64,000 nt of DNA, taken from assembly GCA_011317545.1 (NCBI GenBank), contig WUJK01000001.1, forward strand, positions 1,898,501 through 1,962,500. Reading direction: 5' to 3'. Source of the DNA: Coniella vitis. Lineage: Eukaryota > Ascomycota > Sordariomycetes > Diaporthales > Schizoparmaceae. Below the pieces are notes generated by a model. The model was not told the origin of the DNA. It did not search any database and was given only the letters and a program-made list of their open reading frames with translations. The translations under genes were made by a program, and so were the position numbers. Within the stretch, counting starts at the first letter, position 1, and every line of letters begins with the position of its first letter. Positions 11,403 to 22,952 of the stretch are shown here, in pieces.

Positions 11403-12795
11403 TGAGGGATGCTCACAGATGACCAACGCTTTTCGTTGGACTCGATCCTATTCATACAGTCTATTTGCGTATATTCTACTTCTTGAGAATCAGCGTTAGT
11501 ATGATAGGTACGCTTTGGACGGGCAGCATTATTGCTTTAGTGACAATGTAGCTTCGATTCCTAAATGCAGGTTTGCGGGTGTACATGCAGTACGTGTGAC
11601 CTGTAGAGTTTTGTTTGCCTGCGTGCTTGCAGCCCTGGCTGGGTGCCTGCATATCTGGAAATAAGGCTGACGGAATAAGGGATTCAGTTGGCTGGCTGCT
11701 AGCAAGAGATATGCAGTGCATCCCGATTTGTACGTTTTGGGCTGGGTGGGGGAAGGTCTTCTACACAAGCAGGCTGGCAATGGATTGAGAGGTCGCCTTC
11801 CTCAAAAGTGATAAAACATGGGAGTAGCTTGCATATGCAGAAAGATCAAAGAGCCTGCTGATGAATTGCCAAACCCGGCGAGCATTTCGTTTGTGTGCGT
11901 CACGCGTGTGATATAATGTCATGGGGGGGGGGGTCAGCAAGGCTCACGGGTTTTCGTCATGTTTTCCCAGGTCAAGTATATCCGGTAGAAGAATTGCAGA
12001 AGAGCTACTTATGGCACGCGATATTGTACATAGTAATGTGTAGGTCAGTGGCAGGCCCTAATCACTTTTCAGTGGTTACTACTATGTATGCACAAGTCAT
12101 AGTGGCTCTTAATCTGGGGTTTGTGGGGCGCTGGTGGGCGCTGGGGGCGTTCTATCAATCGATATCACGGGCAACTGGGCAGGGCGCGCGGCAGAAGGGT
12201 TGGCTCCACTAGCGTGCTCGTGGGGCGGGACTGGGCGGACTGGGGGCGCTACATAGTACATAGTAGGGCAGCAGAGTAAGAGCAGGGGACATGGGTGAGG
12301 GCACTTCCAAGGGATCTGGTGACTCCACTGCATCAACTGCGATTGGCAGCCGCTGAGAACGCACAGGCCACCGTGGCCCTCCCTTTGCCATCCTCGTTCC
12401 TGCTGAAATTTCCACTCTGCTGCTACTTCTTCCCTTTCCACCCTGCCACCCCCAAAGCCAACGCCAACGCGCCTTCCCACTCACTCATCACTTGCCAGCG
12501 TTTGGTAGAGCCCACCACAGCCCTTTCCTCTTCCCTCCTCCCTTTGCAAGTTGTACGGTCTGAAGGCTTGCATCACCAGCTTCTTCTTTCAAACACCTCA
12601 CTCCTCTGATACCCCCCCTCTTTTGTTCAGCCTCCCTCTGCTGTCTTGTTTCTGCTGCTGCGTCCGTCATCTTTTTTTTTCTCTCTCCTCTCTCGGTCGT
12701 CATCTCAGCCAGCCTTGCGCAACACCCACCTTGACAAAACACCATTCTCATCAATCAACCAACCACGCACATTACGACAAGAACTTTGTGTCAAG
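11403..12795. other. Intergenic; promoter and CT-rich leader of the RNA-binding protein gene
   Basis: No gene seen. Four copies of the 9-mer lie at 12027, 12080, 12250 and 12257, the last two overlapping. A G10-class homopolymer is at about 11924-11933. From about 12400 to 12790 the sequence is strongly pyrimidine-rich with a CA-rich end, as fungal leaders often are. Open frames across this stretch are low-complexity artefacts of that composition. Confidence 0.55.
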
Positions 12796-14179
12796 ATGGC
12801 TACCACCGCTATGGACTACGAGAACCCTGGCGGCGACCGCTTTGAGGGTACGTTTCAAGTCTGTCGCGATATAGAAACATCCAAACAATCAATGTCGCTG
12901 CTATGGCTTGATGGGAGACAAACCGTCGCGCTTACGCGCTCTTTCTGCATCCAAGCGCTGCCATGGATTGACCTTGAACCATCCACATGTCTTTTACCAG
13001 AGTGCAACAATGCTAATATGACTGTTCTCCATCCAGACGAAGCTCCCCGCTACGACCGCGACCAGCGCAGTGCCTCTCCTCGCAGCGACAACGGCAACGA
13101 TAGTGCTCGCCGCCGCTCCGCTTCTCCTGGCAACGACCGGTATGCTGTTCCCAGCTCTTGCCTTGCACCATGCATTCACCATCTCAGACCTCTCTTCTCC
13201 CACCACCCAATCCATGGCAACAAGTCTAACGTAGTACCAACTGTCGCAGCGCTCCTGTCAAGAATGATGACCGTGACCGCGATGATGATGGCGCTGTCAA
13301 CCCTGGATCCAACCTTTTTGTCACTGGCATCCACCCCCGCCTGACCGAGGAAGAAGTTACTCGCCTCTTCCAAAAGTACGGCACCGTCGAGAAGTGCCAG
13401 ATCATGCGTGACCCCCATACCAAGGAGTCTCGCGGCTTTGGCTTCGTCAAGATGGTCACCTCGGATGAGGCTGATGCCGCCAAGGAGGGTCTCCAGGGCA
13501 AGGAGTTTGAGGGCCGCACTCTTTCTATTGAAAAGGCTCGCCGCGCTCGCCCCCGCACCCCTACCCCGGGCAAGTACTTTGGTCCTCCTAGTAAGTTGTG
13601 CCTCGTCTTCGTGCCTCGTCTTGGTTTACTCTGCTCGCCATGTGGCAGATCACTAACTGGTTAGAAGAGCCTCGTGGCAGATTTGGCGGCGACCGCTACG
13701 GCGATGATCGTCGCCGCGGAGGCTTTGGTGGTGGTGGCGGTGGTGGCGGCTACGGCGGACCCCGTGGAGGCGACCGCTACCGGGAACGCTACCGAGACCG
13801 CTACGATGACCGCTCCCGCGGCTATGGAGGCGGCGAACGCGGATACGATGACTACGATCGCGGCTATGCTGGCGGTGACCGCGGCTATGATCGCGGCGGA
13901 TTCAGGGAAGATCGACGCGGAGGCGGAGGTGGACGAGACTACGAGGACCGCGGTGGCATTGATCGCTATGCTGGCGGCGGCCGCGATGACCGCTACGGTG
14001 GCTCTCGTGGTGGCGGCGGAGCTGGTGGTTTTGACCGCTATGAACGCGGCGGCGACCGCGCTCCTCGTGATGCTGCCCCTCCTGCCAGCGGCTACGGCGA
14101 TGGCGCCTCGCGCTCGGATGCTCGTGGGGACACCTACGGTGGTATGCGCGAATCTTACCCCCGTTATGGTCGTGACTGA
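12796..14179 (+). CDS. Tra2-like RRM and glycine-rich RNA-binding protein
   Basis: RNA-binding protein of the kind annotated in fungi as transformer-SR ribonucleoprotein; likely nuclear, with a role in pre-mRNA processing by family analogy. Four exons, 12796-12847, 13037-13139, 13250-13590 and 13665-14179, give 336 aa. Residues 19-52 are a short RS-like region with two SASP motifs. One RRM spans about 73-150: RNP2 is LFVTGI at 74-79 and RNP1 is RGFGFVKM at 113-120. KARRARPRTPTPGKYFGPP follows. The last exon encodes about 170 residues of RGG/DRY/GGY repeats ending YPRYGRD, typical of hnRNP-type tails. All three joins restore the frame, and intron 3 has an ACTAAC branch site. Intron 1 (12848-13036, 189 nt) is a multiple of three without a stop. 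The split of the N-terminus over small exons is common in this family. Confidence 0.91.
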
Positions 14180-16609
14180 ACTCTTTAGGTGGCCGTTGAG
14201 CGAGCAACTCTTTTGTGTGTTTCGCAGCTTGTCCGAAGCTATCCTCCGAGAAAAAAAAAAGGCGTACGTCAGTGTAGGTATCACCTTGCCTCACTCCATC
14301 ACGCCTTTGCTTTGTAAGTCTACACAACGGGATGCGGTTTTTTTCTTCGGTCATTGGGGTTTTCGGGAAAGGTCGGATATCGAAAAAAAAAAGTTTGCGG
14401 TCAAGGGATTCGGATCATTTCTCCGGCATACACACACACACACACACGTCTAGTTAGGCACTTTGCGACTGGGCCTGCTGCTTGTCATCTCTCATCTCTG
14501 CAATGGGGACTTCAATATCGCTTTTTTACTTTTTAATATCTCTGACAAGCGGGCGGCGCGGTGAGACGACGAATGCGCAGTCTATCCTGGAGCATATACT
14601 TGTCTTTTTCTCTCTTTCTGCGAATGCGACATATACGCAACTTCTGGGAATTAGCGGCAGCTGCTTCGTCTTCGGCTCGGCTCGACAAAGCAAGTTTCGT
14701 CTCCCCTAAACATTAATTTGTGCACCTCAACGCCCGTCTGCAGACTGTTGCACCGAAACCAGAAAAGGCACAAATTATTCCCAGCTTGCACCCTGTACGA
14801 ATATCCAATCACAGTCGTCTTTTTCTTTCTGCCTAGCCCGACCCAATCTCTTTTGATGGCGCCCTTGATCGGCATTTGAGTTTGGGGGGTGATCGACATG
14901 TTTACGTCTTTTCTTGAATCGGAACCCAAACGCAACATGGAGAGCGATGGACATTCCACCAGATAGCGCCAAAACTTGACTTGGAGCTCAACAGAACTCT
15001 CCTAGCAACCACAAACTGTGCCTTTTTTCTCGAATGAATAACAACATGACCAGCAAAGAAAGCATGGGCTGCCTACCGAAATGCAGCTCTTTTGAAACGA
15101 ATATTCTACTCTAGCCGACTTGTTGAACAACATGACTTGCCGTACACACTGCACGCCTATAATTCCAAAATGGGACCTGCCTGCCAACACTATTCCAGCC
15201 GACGCAAATGATCTTGGCGGCAGTCAGAAACTCGCGTCGTTGAGTATGCAGGCTACACTGAAGTATTCTGGCTTGGGTCTCTACTCTTGCGATTTGCTGC
15301 AATCTGCGCCAGTCAGCACTATTCTCCTAGCGGCGACGACGACTTTGATAAAGTCAATTTGACAAAGTCACAGACACTTGACTGCATGGATATAAATACA
15401 ACATTCCCACATTTTTTCAATGCATGAAACACCAAGAACAAAAGACATTACAAGCCACAGGACAAGAGCCTGCAAATACCAGATCTCGACAAGCTTTGTG
15501 GCTGGGATAGGTAACCCTTTTATTATTGGTGCGCATTGACTCAAATTGCTAATCTTCTATTCTGGTGTCTTAGAACAGGTCTTGGATACTTTTGGTCTCT
15601 GGCAATTGCCTGTGCTTGGTGAGATTACCAGCCTGCAACGCAAGCCCATTTCTATGCAAGCTGCTTCCACTCAACAAAGTGTCGAAGGATGCAGCAGCGC
15701 CAGCTCGTCTTGGCTGCTGGTAGCTTTTCGATACAATGAGGCATACCGCATCTTTTTCTCGACACGATTGATATTCAATATTGCCCATCGGTAAGAGCGT
15801 GGGCAGTGACCGCTCAATCTTTTGTGCTGATTTTTAAATGCATGATTTGTGTGTCTTATGTGCATACTCTGTTCTGCCATTGCTATACAAGAGGTTTGTT
15901 TGCCCTAGGATGGGTGACTAATCTTGCATATGCTTCGGGGACAAGATGGCTGAGCCTTGCGGAATGGCACATATCCACTGCGTCAAGATGGCCAAAAGAA
16001 ATAATACAATATTTCTTGATGATAAGAACAAAGCCACTATCATCATTATCGGTAAGGGTATGAGGTAGGTGCTGCTGATTGTTGGGCTATTCCTCTCCTT
16101 GTTCTCTTGAGACAGACAATGATCCGGCAAGTAACAAGGCTTCATTATGTCCCCCTTGTCCCTGGGTTTTCTTGTTCTGGTCGTGTATTTGTCTGTGGCA
16201 CCTTGGTAGCTTTTCTTGACATCTCTCTTTTGTCATATTTTGAGGTGCAGATCTGCAGAATATCAAACCTTTATTGCCTTTGTCTCGTCTTTTACTGGTG
16301 ATGATGTGATTTGACTTAGTTGTGTGAGCTGTATACATGTATATCTATTTGATTGAACTCACGATGAGATGTCTACTTGCCTTCCTTTCAACATGGAAGA
16401 CTATTCATTCCCCTTACTCTTTGCTTGACGCATTCACAGTATCCTTCCGATCTGTAGGTGAGGTTTCTGTCAACTTTCCAATCCCTCTGCGGCCCAGTGA
16501 GCCTCGCAAGACAAACAACAATACTAAGGCTTGAGGTCATTATATGTCCCCCGACTTGTTATCACAACAGCAGTTGCAAGAATACAACAAACAATAACAG
16601 CAACAGAAG
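14180..16609. other. Intergenic; 3' UTR, CA microsatellite, no supported gene
   Basis: About 2.4 kb with no convincing gene. The first 300 bases are probably 3' UTR of the RNA-binding protein gene. An (AC)9 run lies at 14430-14447. Frames up to 102 codons on both strands show no domain or codon bias. The last 100 bases before 16610 are CA/AG-rich (ACAACAAACAATAACAGCAAC), suiting a leader for the next gene. Confidence 0.5.
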
Positions 16610-18088
16610 ATGCTGCCTTTCCCAGGAAATAAGAAAACCGGCTCCAGTGCACAGGCTGCACCGACAAGCCATACGCGCGTACCACGAAAACGACAAGAAC
16701 AACAACAACAACCAGATCTCCAAGCTACTAGCAGCGGTAGTATCGCAAGACCCAATAAGCGCGCCGCAGCAGCGGCAGCATCGACAATGGAGAAGCCTCC
16801 TCCCGCCAAGAGGGTGAGGGTTGCTGCATCCCCATCGTCAAGGACGAGAACAACTGTGGCGATGGGGCCCATAACAGAAGGCCAGGGTGCGAAGAGTGGT
16901 AAGTTTGAGGAGACGGTGTTGTCTTTTGATGTGTCCAAGGGCGATGATGAGGCAAAGTGGAAGCGGGTCATGATCGAGCACGTTCCATCCACTGGGGCCA
17001 CCACGGAGCCCTCGAACGTTTCTACAGCACACCCACAGCCACCTCTTTCTCAACAAAACCGCCTTCCAATTCAAGAGACTAACCCTAGGATCCGCATCAA
17101 GACACGAGAACCCTTCTCTCACCACTCAACACGCGAGACAGAGCAGCAGCAGCAGCAGCAGCCCTTCTTGTCGCTCGCGCATTACATGGGGTATGAGCAG
17201 AATATTAATCTTGCACGGCACGCGCAGCAACTTTTTGATCGGGGCTCTGATGGCGAGCCCGTTATGAGTACTCCTCCTAGTGGTGCTACTGACTTGAAGA
17301 TCATCAGGAGTGACCAGGCACACACACAAGCACCGGTTGCCGTCAATGCTACAAACGACGATAACGGGCTCACGCTCGATGCCATGGACATGGATGCCGA
17401 CGGCGGGTTGGAGGGCGATGAACTAGATCAAGACCAGTCAGGCGCACAAGGCCGCACGGTGGAGGTCGTGCAAAGAGCTAGTGCCACCATGGCTACATTG
17501 AAAGCACACTTGAGGGACGCCACTACTGCTGCTGCTGCTATTGCTCCGAACAACAAAGGTACCCTTTACCGTCCCCACCCGCCTTCATCCTTTGCTGCAG
17601 ATGCTTCACGGCTGGCTGATCCATTCGGACCACCAGCGCCATTGCGTACCTCACAGAGTAAGAAGAGCAAGCACAAGAGAAAAAAGAACCCCAGAACCGA
17701 AAAGAAGCTAGGGGTTGTCAAAAACCTACCAAGGCTGACCAAGTCCGGCGTCCCCTACCGCAGGCGCCGGACACAGCTCGAACTCGTCATGGAGGCTGCG
17801 ATCTGGGCGGGTTTTTTGGAGCAGGTGCCGAATCGGAGTCTTGTTACGGGGGAGCCGTTGGTTGAGGAGCCCTTGGAGCGGTTCGAGAAGTATGGGGGGA
17901 AGAATGGGAAAGGGGGCAAGGATGTGTGGGATGAGGAGGCGGAAAGGGCGCGAGGAGGGAAGAGTATTGGGGGATTGTTGAGGGAGATCAAAATCATGGC
18001 GAGGGGGGCGGGTGGTGGTGGTGGTGTGGAAGATGGTGACGATGATGGGAGTGCTTGGGACGGCGATGATGAGGATGAGGCTCTGTGA
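16610..18088 (+). CDS. Hypothetical basic/acidic nuclear-type protein, 492 aa
   Basis: I do not recognise the family. A single exon from ATG 16610, right after a CAACAGAAG leader, gives 492 aa. The N-terminal 70 residues are Ser/Gln/Ala-rich with basic clusters PRKRQEQQQQ and PPPAKRVRV that look like nuclear localisation signals. A short polyglutamine run (CAG repeats near 17143-17162) lies around residues 178-184. Residues about 350-372 (KKSKHKRKKNPRTEKKLG) are strongly basic. They are followed at about 373-400 by the most conserved-looking part: LPRLTKSGVPYRRRRTQ, then a predicted helix LELVMEAAIWAGFLEQV. The C-terminus is Gly-rich then acidic (EDGDDDGSAWDGDDEDEAL). The layout suggests a nuclear, possibly chromatin-associated protein, but that is inference only. 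No intron was needed. Confidence 0.8.
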   Translation: MLPFPGNKKTGSSAQAAPTSHTRVPRKRQEQQQQPDLQATSSGSIARPNKRAAAAAASTMEKPPPAKRVRVAASPSSRTRTTVAMGPITEGQGAKSGKFEETVLSFDVSKGDDEAKWKRVMIEHVPSTGATTEPSNVSTAHPQPPLSQQNRLPIQETNPRIRIKTREPFSHHSTRETEQQQQQQPFLSLAHYMGYEQNINLARHAQQLFDRGSDGEPVMSTPPSGATDLKIIRSDQAHTQAPVAVNATNDDNGLTLDAMDMDADGGLEGDELDQDQSGAQGRTVEVVQRASATMATLKAHLRDATTAAAAIAPNNKGTLYRPHPPSSFAADASRLADPFGPPAPLRTSQSKKSKHKRKKNPRTEKKLGVVKNLPRLTKSGVPYRRRRTQLELVMEAAIWAGFLEQVPNRSLVTGEPLVEEPLERFEKYGGKNGKGGKDVWDEEAERARGGKSIGGLLREIKIMARGAGGGGGVEDGDDDGSAWDGDDEDEAL

Positions 18089-19553
18089 CTGAGGAATGAG
18101 GCTTTTTTTTATTTTTTTTTTTAAACCGGTCGGGTAAGTAAGAGGTGATGGGAGTGAAAGGTGAGCGTCCATTCGAGAATACGGAAGGCGAGGTGTGTGT
18201 TTCTGTGTTATTTTTGATGTTTATGATTAGAACTGTACTTTGCAATTTCATTCAATTATGTAGAGAGAGTGTTTTTTTCCCCTTCTTTTTTAGCATTTCG
18301 AGGATTAACTCTTGCGCTGAGCATCAAAGTAAAGGGCTTGATTGAAAGTGAATACAGACTTGGAAATGTGGTTGAAGAGAGAGACTACAAATGACAATGC
18401 GATCTGCCATTGAAAAGAAAGATATAAAAAGGCAGCACCCCCCTTTTTCCGGGAGAACGGCAGGGCACACACACTTGCTTTCTTTCTCCTACTTGGTTGT
18501 CCTGAATTGGTGTGGATGGATGGATGGGTGGATGTGTGTATTAGCTCGCTGACTCTGTTTCTCTCTCTCTCAGTGAAGAAAAGAAGAAGAAAATGGGAAA
18601 ACAAAAAGTACATGTGCCAATAGAGGAGGAACAATGGGGATAGAGAATTGGCTTTGGGAGGGGGGGGTGTGTTTCCTTTGTTCGATTGGAATGCATCCAA
18701 AAGGCTCAAAGGAAACCTTACCGACTACCCTGTTGACACACACCCGTAACGCGCGTACTTTTCTGCTGACTGGCTGGCTGGTTTGGTGGCTTCTTCCTTT
18801 TTTTTTCTTTTTCTTTCTTTCTTTCTTTCTTCTTCTTCTTCGTTTCTTGTTGCTTTGAGCTGAGGGGAGGGATTTGGGGACGTTTTTTTTTTTTTTTTTT
18901 TTTTTTTTTTGGAGGGTCAAGGGTAGGGAATGGAAGGGATAGTTATTAGAAAAGAGAAAAAGGAAGATATGATTTCCGGCGCTGAAGACAGGCATTTGAA
19001 GTGGTTTTCATGATCCTGTGCCGTTTTGGGGGTTCTGGTGCTGAGAGCGATGGCATTGAGGGATTATTGCTAACAGAGAGAGAGAGAGAATTCTGCTTGG
19101 TGGTTATGTTGTGTTGTGTTGTGTTGTGTTGTGTGGTGCGGTCCTTTGGGTGATTCAAAGAAGCGCACTTGTCAGGTCTTCAACAAAGGAATGTGACATA
19201 CACACACAAAAGAAGAAGCTGTAATGTGTATTTGACTGCACATCTACAAAGACGGGTCCTCATCTGGGGAAACAAAACACCATTTCAGCGCTCCCCCCAC
19301 ACCGCAACACCATGAATGCTGAACCAGAGACATCTCCCCAGACCACACCGGGCCAAGCAAACCAAGTAATCCATCAACGAACCAGCACCACAAACAACCT
19401 TTTACACGGATCAAAAGTGGACCTCTGGAGGGACAATCGAAGACTAAACCCACGAGAACGAGCACAACACACGAGATATCCCACCATCAAACCCCACGAC
19501 TCAAACCCAACCAAATCACCAACCACCCACTTCCCCTTCTCCCTTTAGCCCGA

Positions 19554-19594
<41 letters not shown>

Positions 19595-19595
19595 C
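18089..19595. other. Intergenic; homopolymers and simple repeats
   Basis: No gene seen. The segment contains a T28 run at 18883-18910, a CTTT/CTT-rich tract near 18795-18840, a (GTGTT) tandem repeat at about 19106-19134 and an AGAGAG run at 19077-19088. The last 250 bases are strongly A/C-rich on the plus strand and probably form the leader of the 871-aa protein gene. Confidence 0.55.
19561..19590 (+). repeat. (CA)15 microsatellite in the leader, 5 nt before the start codon
   Basis: Fifteen CA units end five bases before ATG 19596 (CACACAGAAACATG). The position places a length-variable tract directly in the initiation context of the downstream gene. Confidence 0.9.
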
Positions 19596-22224
19596 ATGTC
19601 CCAACAGCCCGTCGTCGGCGGCTACCTCGGCGCCAACGGCCTCTGGTACATGACACGCCGCAGCGCCGCAACGGCCGGCACCCCCGTTGTCGCCTCGTAC
19701 ACAGCAAAAGGCCCCGTGGAAGCCCTTGCGCGCAGCCGCCAGCAGCAACTCGCAGCCAACCCGCCGGGCCAACGCCAGACGGCGCCGGCGTCGCAGAATG
19801 GACAGTTGTATCGGAGGTTGCAAGGGGGGTATGTGCCCACCGTGGACTTGCAAGAGAGTATCTTTGAGAGCGATGAGAAGGTGCAGGTTGCGAAGAGGTA
19901 TGGGTTTTTTGGGAAGAGTAAGAATGGTGAGTCTTTTTTCTTTTTCTCCTTTTCTTGTTTTTTTTTTTTCATTCTCCGTGGCTGGACACGTACAAAAAGG
20001 AGTAGAAACCCCAAGGGAAAAAAGAAGCAAATGAGAGACCATTCTTTAAAAAAATATCACACACCCCTAGACGTCCACGTCCCCGGCGGTGGCCGCGACA
20101 CATCCCTCAACGCATCCGCGACCCTCGTCTTCCAGAACCCGCTGGCGCCCAACCGCGACCTCTATACATGGGTCCACCGCCACCACGGCGGCCTCACCTT
20201 CCCCATCACCGCGCACGACGACCCGGACATCCAAGCCCCGCAGCGCGTGGTCCGGTTCCACGCGGTGGACGAGGCCGACGGGCTGGGCAAATGGTTCTTT
20301 ATCGACGACGCGGACAATGTCTTTGAGGGCCGCGCACCCGAGACCGCGCGCGTCGAGCTGTATCGCGCTGTGCGGGGGCGGGATGGCCGGGATACGCAGG
20401 GCCCGCCTGCGTCGCTTGTGTGGGAGCCTGCTGCGGAGGCCGTTGAGGAGCAGGCGGCGCAGCTCGAGTATGACGAAGCGGAGAGGAAGCGCAGATGGGA
20501 AGAAGAGGGCATTGAGGTGGGCGAGGGTGTCAAGGGCGGGGGACCCGGCGAGTACCAGGATGCGCTGACGGGTGTGAACCGCAGCTTTGACACGTCTGGC
20601 TTCGGCCCTGTGCGGCAGGGCGGATATCTGCGCTTTCGGGCGCCGAGGGGCTCTAGATGGTATGGGAGTGACCATGATGACATGGATGACGACGAGCTGG
20701 CGGCCGACCCAGGCGGAACAGAGGCCGAGAGGCTGTACGACATCATCCCAGCCGATGTGGGCATCAGCTTTGTTGCCACCAAGCCGGGCGACCCGACGGT
20801 GCCGCAGCCGAGCCAGGTGATTGAGTTCCATGTCCTGGATTTTGACATTTACACCGGGACGTGGGAAAAGGTCGCGTACTATATCGACGATACCAATAAC
20901 ATCTTTCGCAGAGTCCCCCAGGAGACCACGGTGGTGTCTGCGCGGAGAACAGCACAGCCGCGGAAAGCGTCCTGGTCGCAGCCCACCATCATCACGCCCG
21001 GGTCGAGGAGAGGGAGCAGCAGCAGGCGCGCCAGCTCTGGGAGCCTGTGGGGTAGTCCTCGTGCTGCTGATGGTAGCGATAGCGGTAGTGGTCGTCGTCG
21101 TTTCTCGGGGCCGCGGTTGCCCAATGTTGGTGATGAAGGACAGAGTGGGGCCAGCGAGTCGACGGGCGAGTATATGCAGAGGATGTTGGCTGCCGGGAGT
21201 GGCAGTCCCAGCGAGAAGTCGTCCGATCAGCAGTTGTCGGGCCAGCCTGCGAGTGCGAATGACAATGGAAAGGGTAAGGCGGTGCTGCGTAGGGTATCGT
21301 TGGGATCGTCGTCGTCGCGGCGGGCCAAGAGGCCTTCTCCTGCCGACGACAGCCCTTCTCCAGCATCAAAGAAGCAGAAGACGCAGCAGCCGATGGCCCC
21401 GCCGCAGCAGACACACACCACCGACACGGTCGCACCCTCTCCGATCGCTGCTCCTGAGCCTCAATCGACCGTGTCAAATCCACTCGGAATCGTTCGACAA
21501 CAAGCTCAGCAAACAGATCTCACAGCAGAACAATCCAAACCAACCATTCCACAGCCACCACAACGACCACAGCCACCACCATCCCCAAACACAGACGGCC
21601 TAGGCCCCATCCGCGGAGACCCCAAACTCTACCCCCCCTCAGCCGCCCTCACCGAGCGCCAGCTCAAACGCATCATCGCCTGGTGCAACGAGCGCAGACG
21701 CGACGAGGACTTCCGCCTCGGCCGCACAGTCGGGCAGCGCCCACCGCCGCGGCCTGGGTATTACTATTTTGTGAGGAACCCAGCCCTTGCGCGGCCGCGC
21801 AGTCCGTCTCGCTACTACTATGAGGGTGCGAAACGTGGTGCTGTTGCTGGTGAGCAGGCACGGACAGCTATCGCCAAACGACTGCCTTTGAGCAAGCGAC
21901 AACACAATGAGCTTGTGCAGAGATTGGACGCCGCATCTCAGTTGCTGAAGATGAATGCAAGCCCTCGCGTGGCATCGTCGCCGTCTTCATCGTCAAAAAG
22001 CGGAGGCTCGTCTGCTGCGGCTGGACAGCAGCGGAATCCTCCTACACGGCAGGTCGGCTCTCGACTCTCCCCGCTGCTGCTGGAAAAGGGCGCAGCGCAA
22101 CAGAGCACAGAAAAGGGTAAGTGTGGTATCTTCTGGGATATTGGTGGTGAAAGCCTGCAAATTGACCTGAAATACAGGCTCCAGCTCGAATCAGGCTCCC
22201 AAATCAGGGACAGCTCAACCAACA

Positions 22225-22261
<37 letters not shown>

Positions 22262-22416
22262 ACTCACAGAGCCGTAATCGACACTGGGATGATCTTCCAA
22301 CGGATGGAGATGCAGACGGAGACGAGCCAACAGCAAGTAAATCACCGGTGGCTTCTGATCCCCCTCCACAGAATCGTAATCGACATTGGGACGACTTCCC
22401 CTCGGACGAAGACTAG
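19596..22416 (+). CDS. Hypothetical protein with a duplicated internal module, 871 aa
   Basis: Unrecognised family. Three exons, 19596-19926, 20071-22116 and 22178-22416, give 871 aa; both joins restore the frame. The N-terminal 110 residues (MSQQPVVGGYLGANGLWYMTRR...) precede two related modules: residues about 169-209 (VRFHAVDEADGLGKWFFIDD..NVFEGRAPETARVEL) and about 358-402 (IEFHVLDFD..TGTWEKVAYYIDD..NIFRRVPQETTVVSA), sharing the pattern FH-x-x-D ... W ... IDD-x-x-N-x-F. Between them lies a charged, helix-prone segment (EYDEAERKRRWEEEGIEVGEG). The middle is Ser/Pro/Gln-rich with basic patches (SRRAKRPSP, SKKQKTQQP). A more ordered part near residues 650-770 contains LTERQLKRIIAWCNERRRDEDF and PGYYYFVRNPAL. 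Exon 3 encodes polyalanine then two NRHWDD repeats and ends PSDED. Intron 1 (144 nt) is stop-free and a multiple of three; without the exon 3 join the frame would end at 22277 in junk. Likely intracellular, no signal peptide. Confidence 0.86.
22225..22257 (+). repeat. (GCT)11 microsatellite encoding 11 alanines
   Basis: Eleven GCT units lie in exon 3 of the 871-aa protein gene. In the spliced frame they encode alanine; in the unspliced frame they would read as cysteine, which supports the intron at 22117-22177. Confidence 0.9.
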
Positions 22417-22952
22417 AAATCTTTCGAATCTCGGGGACTATTCTGTTGAAAGAGATTATGACTGTTGGTACTGAATTCGGTCAAGCAGTGGATTCAAGAA
22501 AGCAGCGAGTACAATGAGGTTGAAATTTACCGTGACAGTTGGTAAAGTGCAGGCAAAGCCGCATTCCGGTTGTTCTAGCAAGCATCTGCCAGTAGCGGCA
22601 AGAAAGAAGCAAGAAGCAAGAGCAGTGCTCATGCAAACAATAGTTGCATCTTATCCATGCTAGTGAGAAACCATTGTTTGTGCACCTGTTATGTTTAATC
22701 TGGTTCCCCTGATTATGCTGGGCTGCTCGAAAAAGGAAAGCATGTATTCATGCTCTTCGGTATATGGCCTTAGGTATGACCACTGTCAAATCAGAAGCCG
22801 AGGTCCGCCACTGCATAGAATGAGCAGACATCTTGCCCGTTTCGACCGCACAAGCAGCATCCTGCTCGACGGCTAAAATGGCAGCCTGACGCACAGCTCG
22901 GGGTAGTCGGTCGCCTTTGTTTGGACCTTGGTGTTGTAGTTCCGCTGAAGGA
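22417..22952. other. Convergent 3' intergenic region
   Basis: Lies between the stop codons of the 871-aa gene (plus) and the RRM-like gene (minus). It should hold both 3' UTRs. I see no gene in it. Confidence 0.6.

Noticed and set aside
13661..14284. Ala/Ile/Val-rich frames antisense to the Gly-rich exon of the Tra2-like gene
   Set aside because: These are shadows of the GGT/CGC/GAC codon repeats of the real exon.
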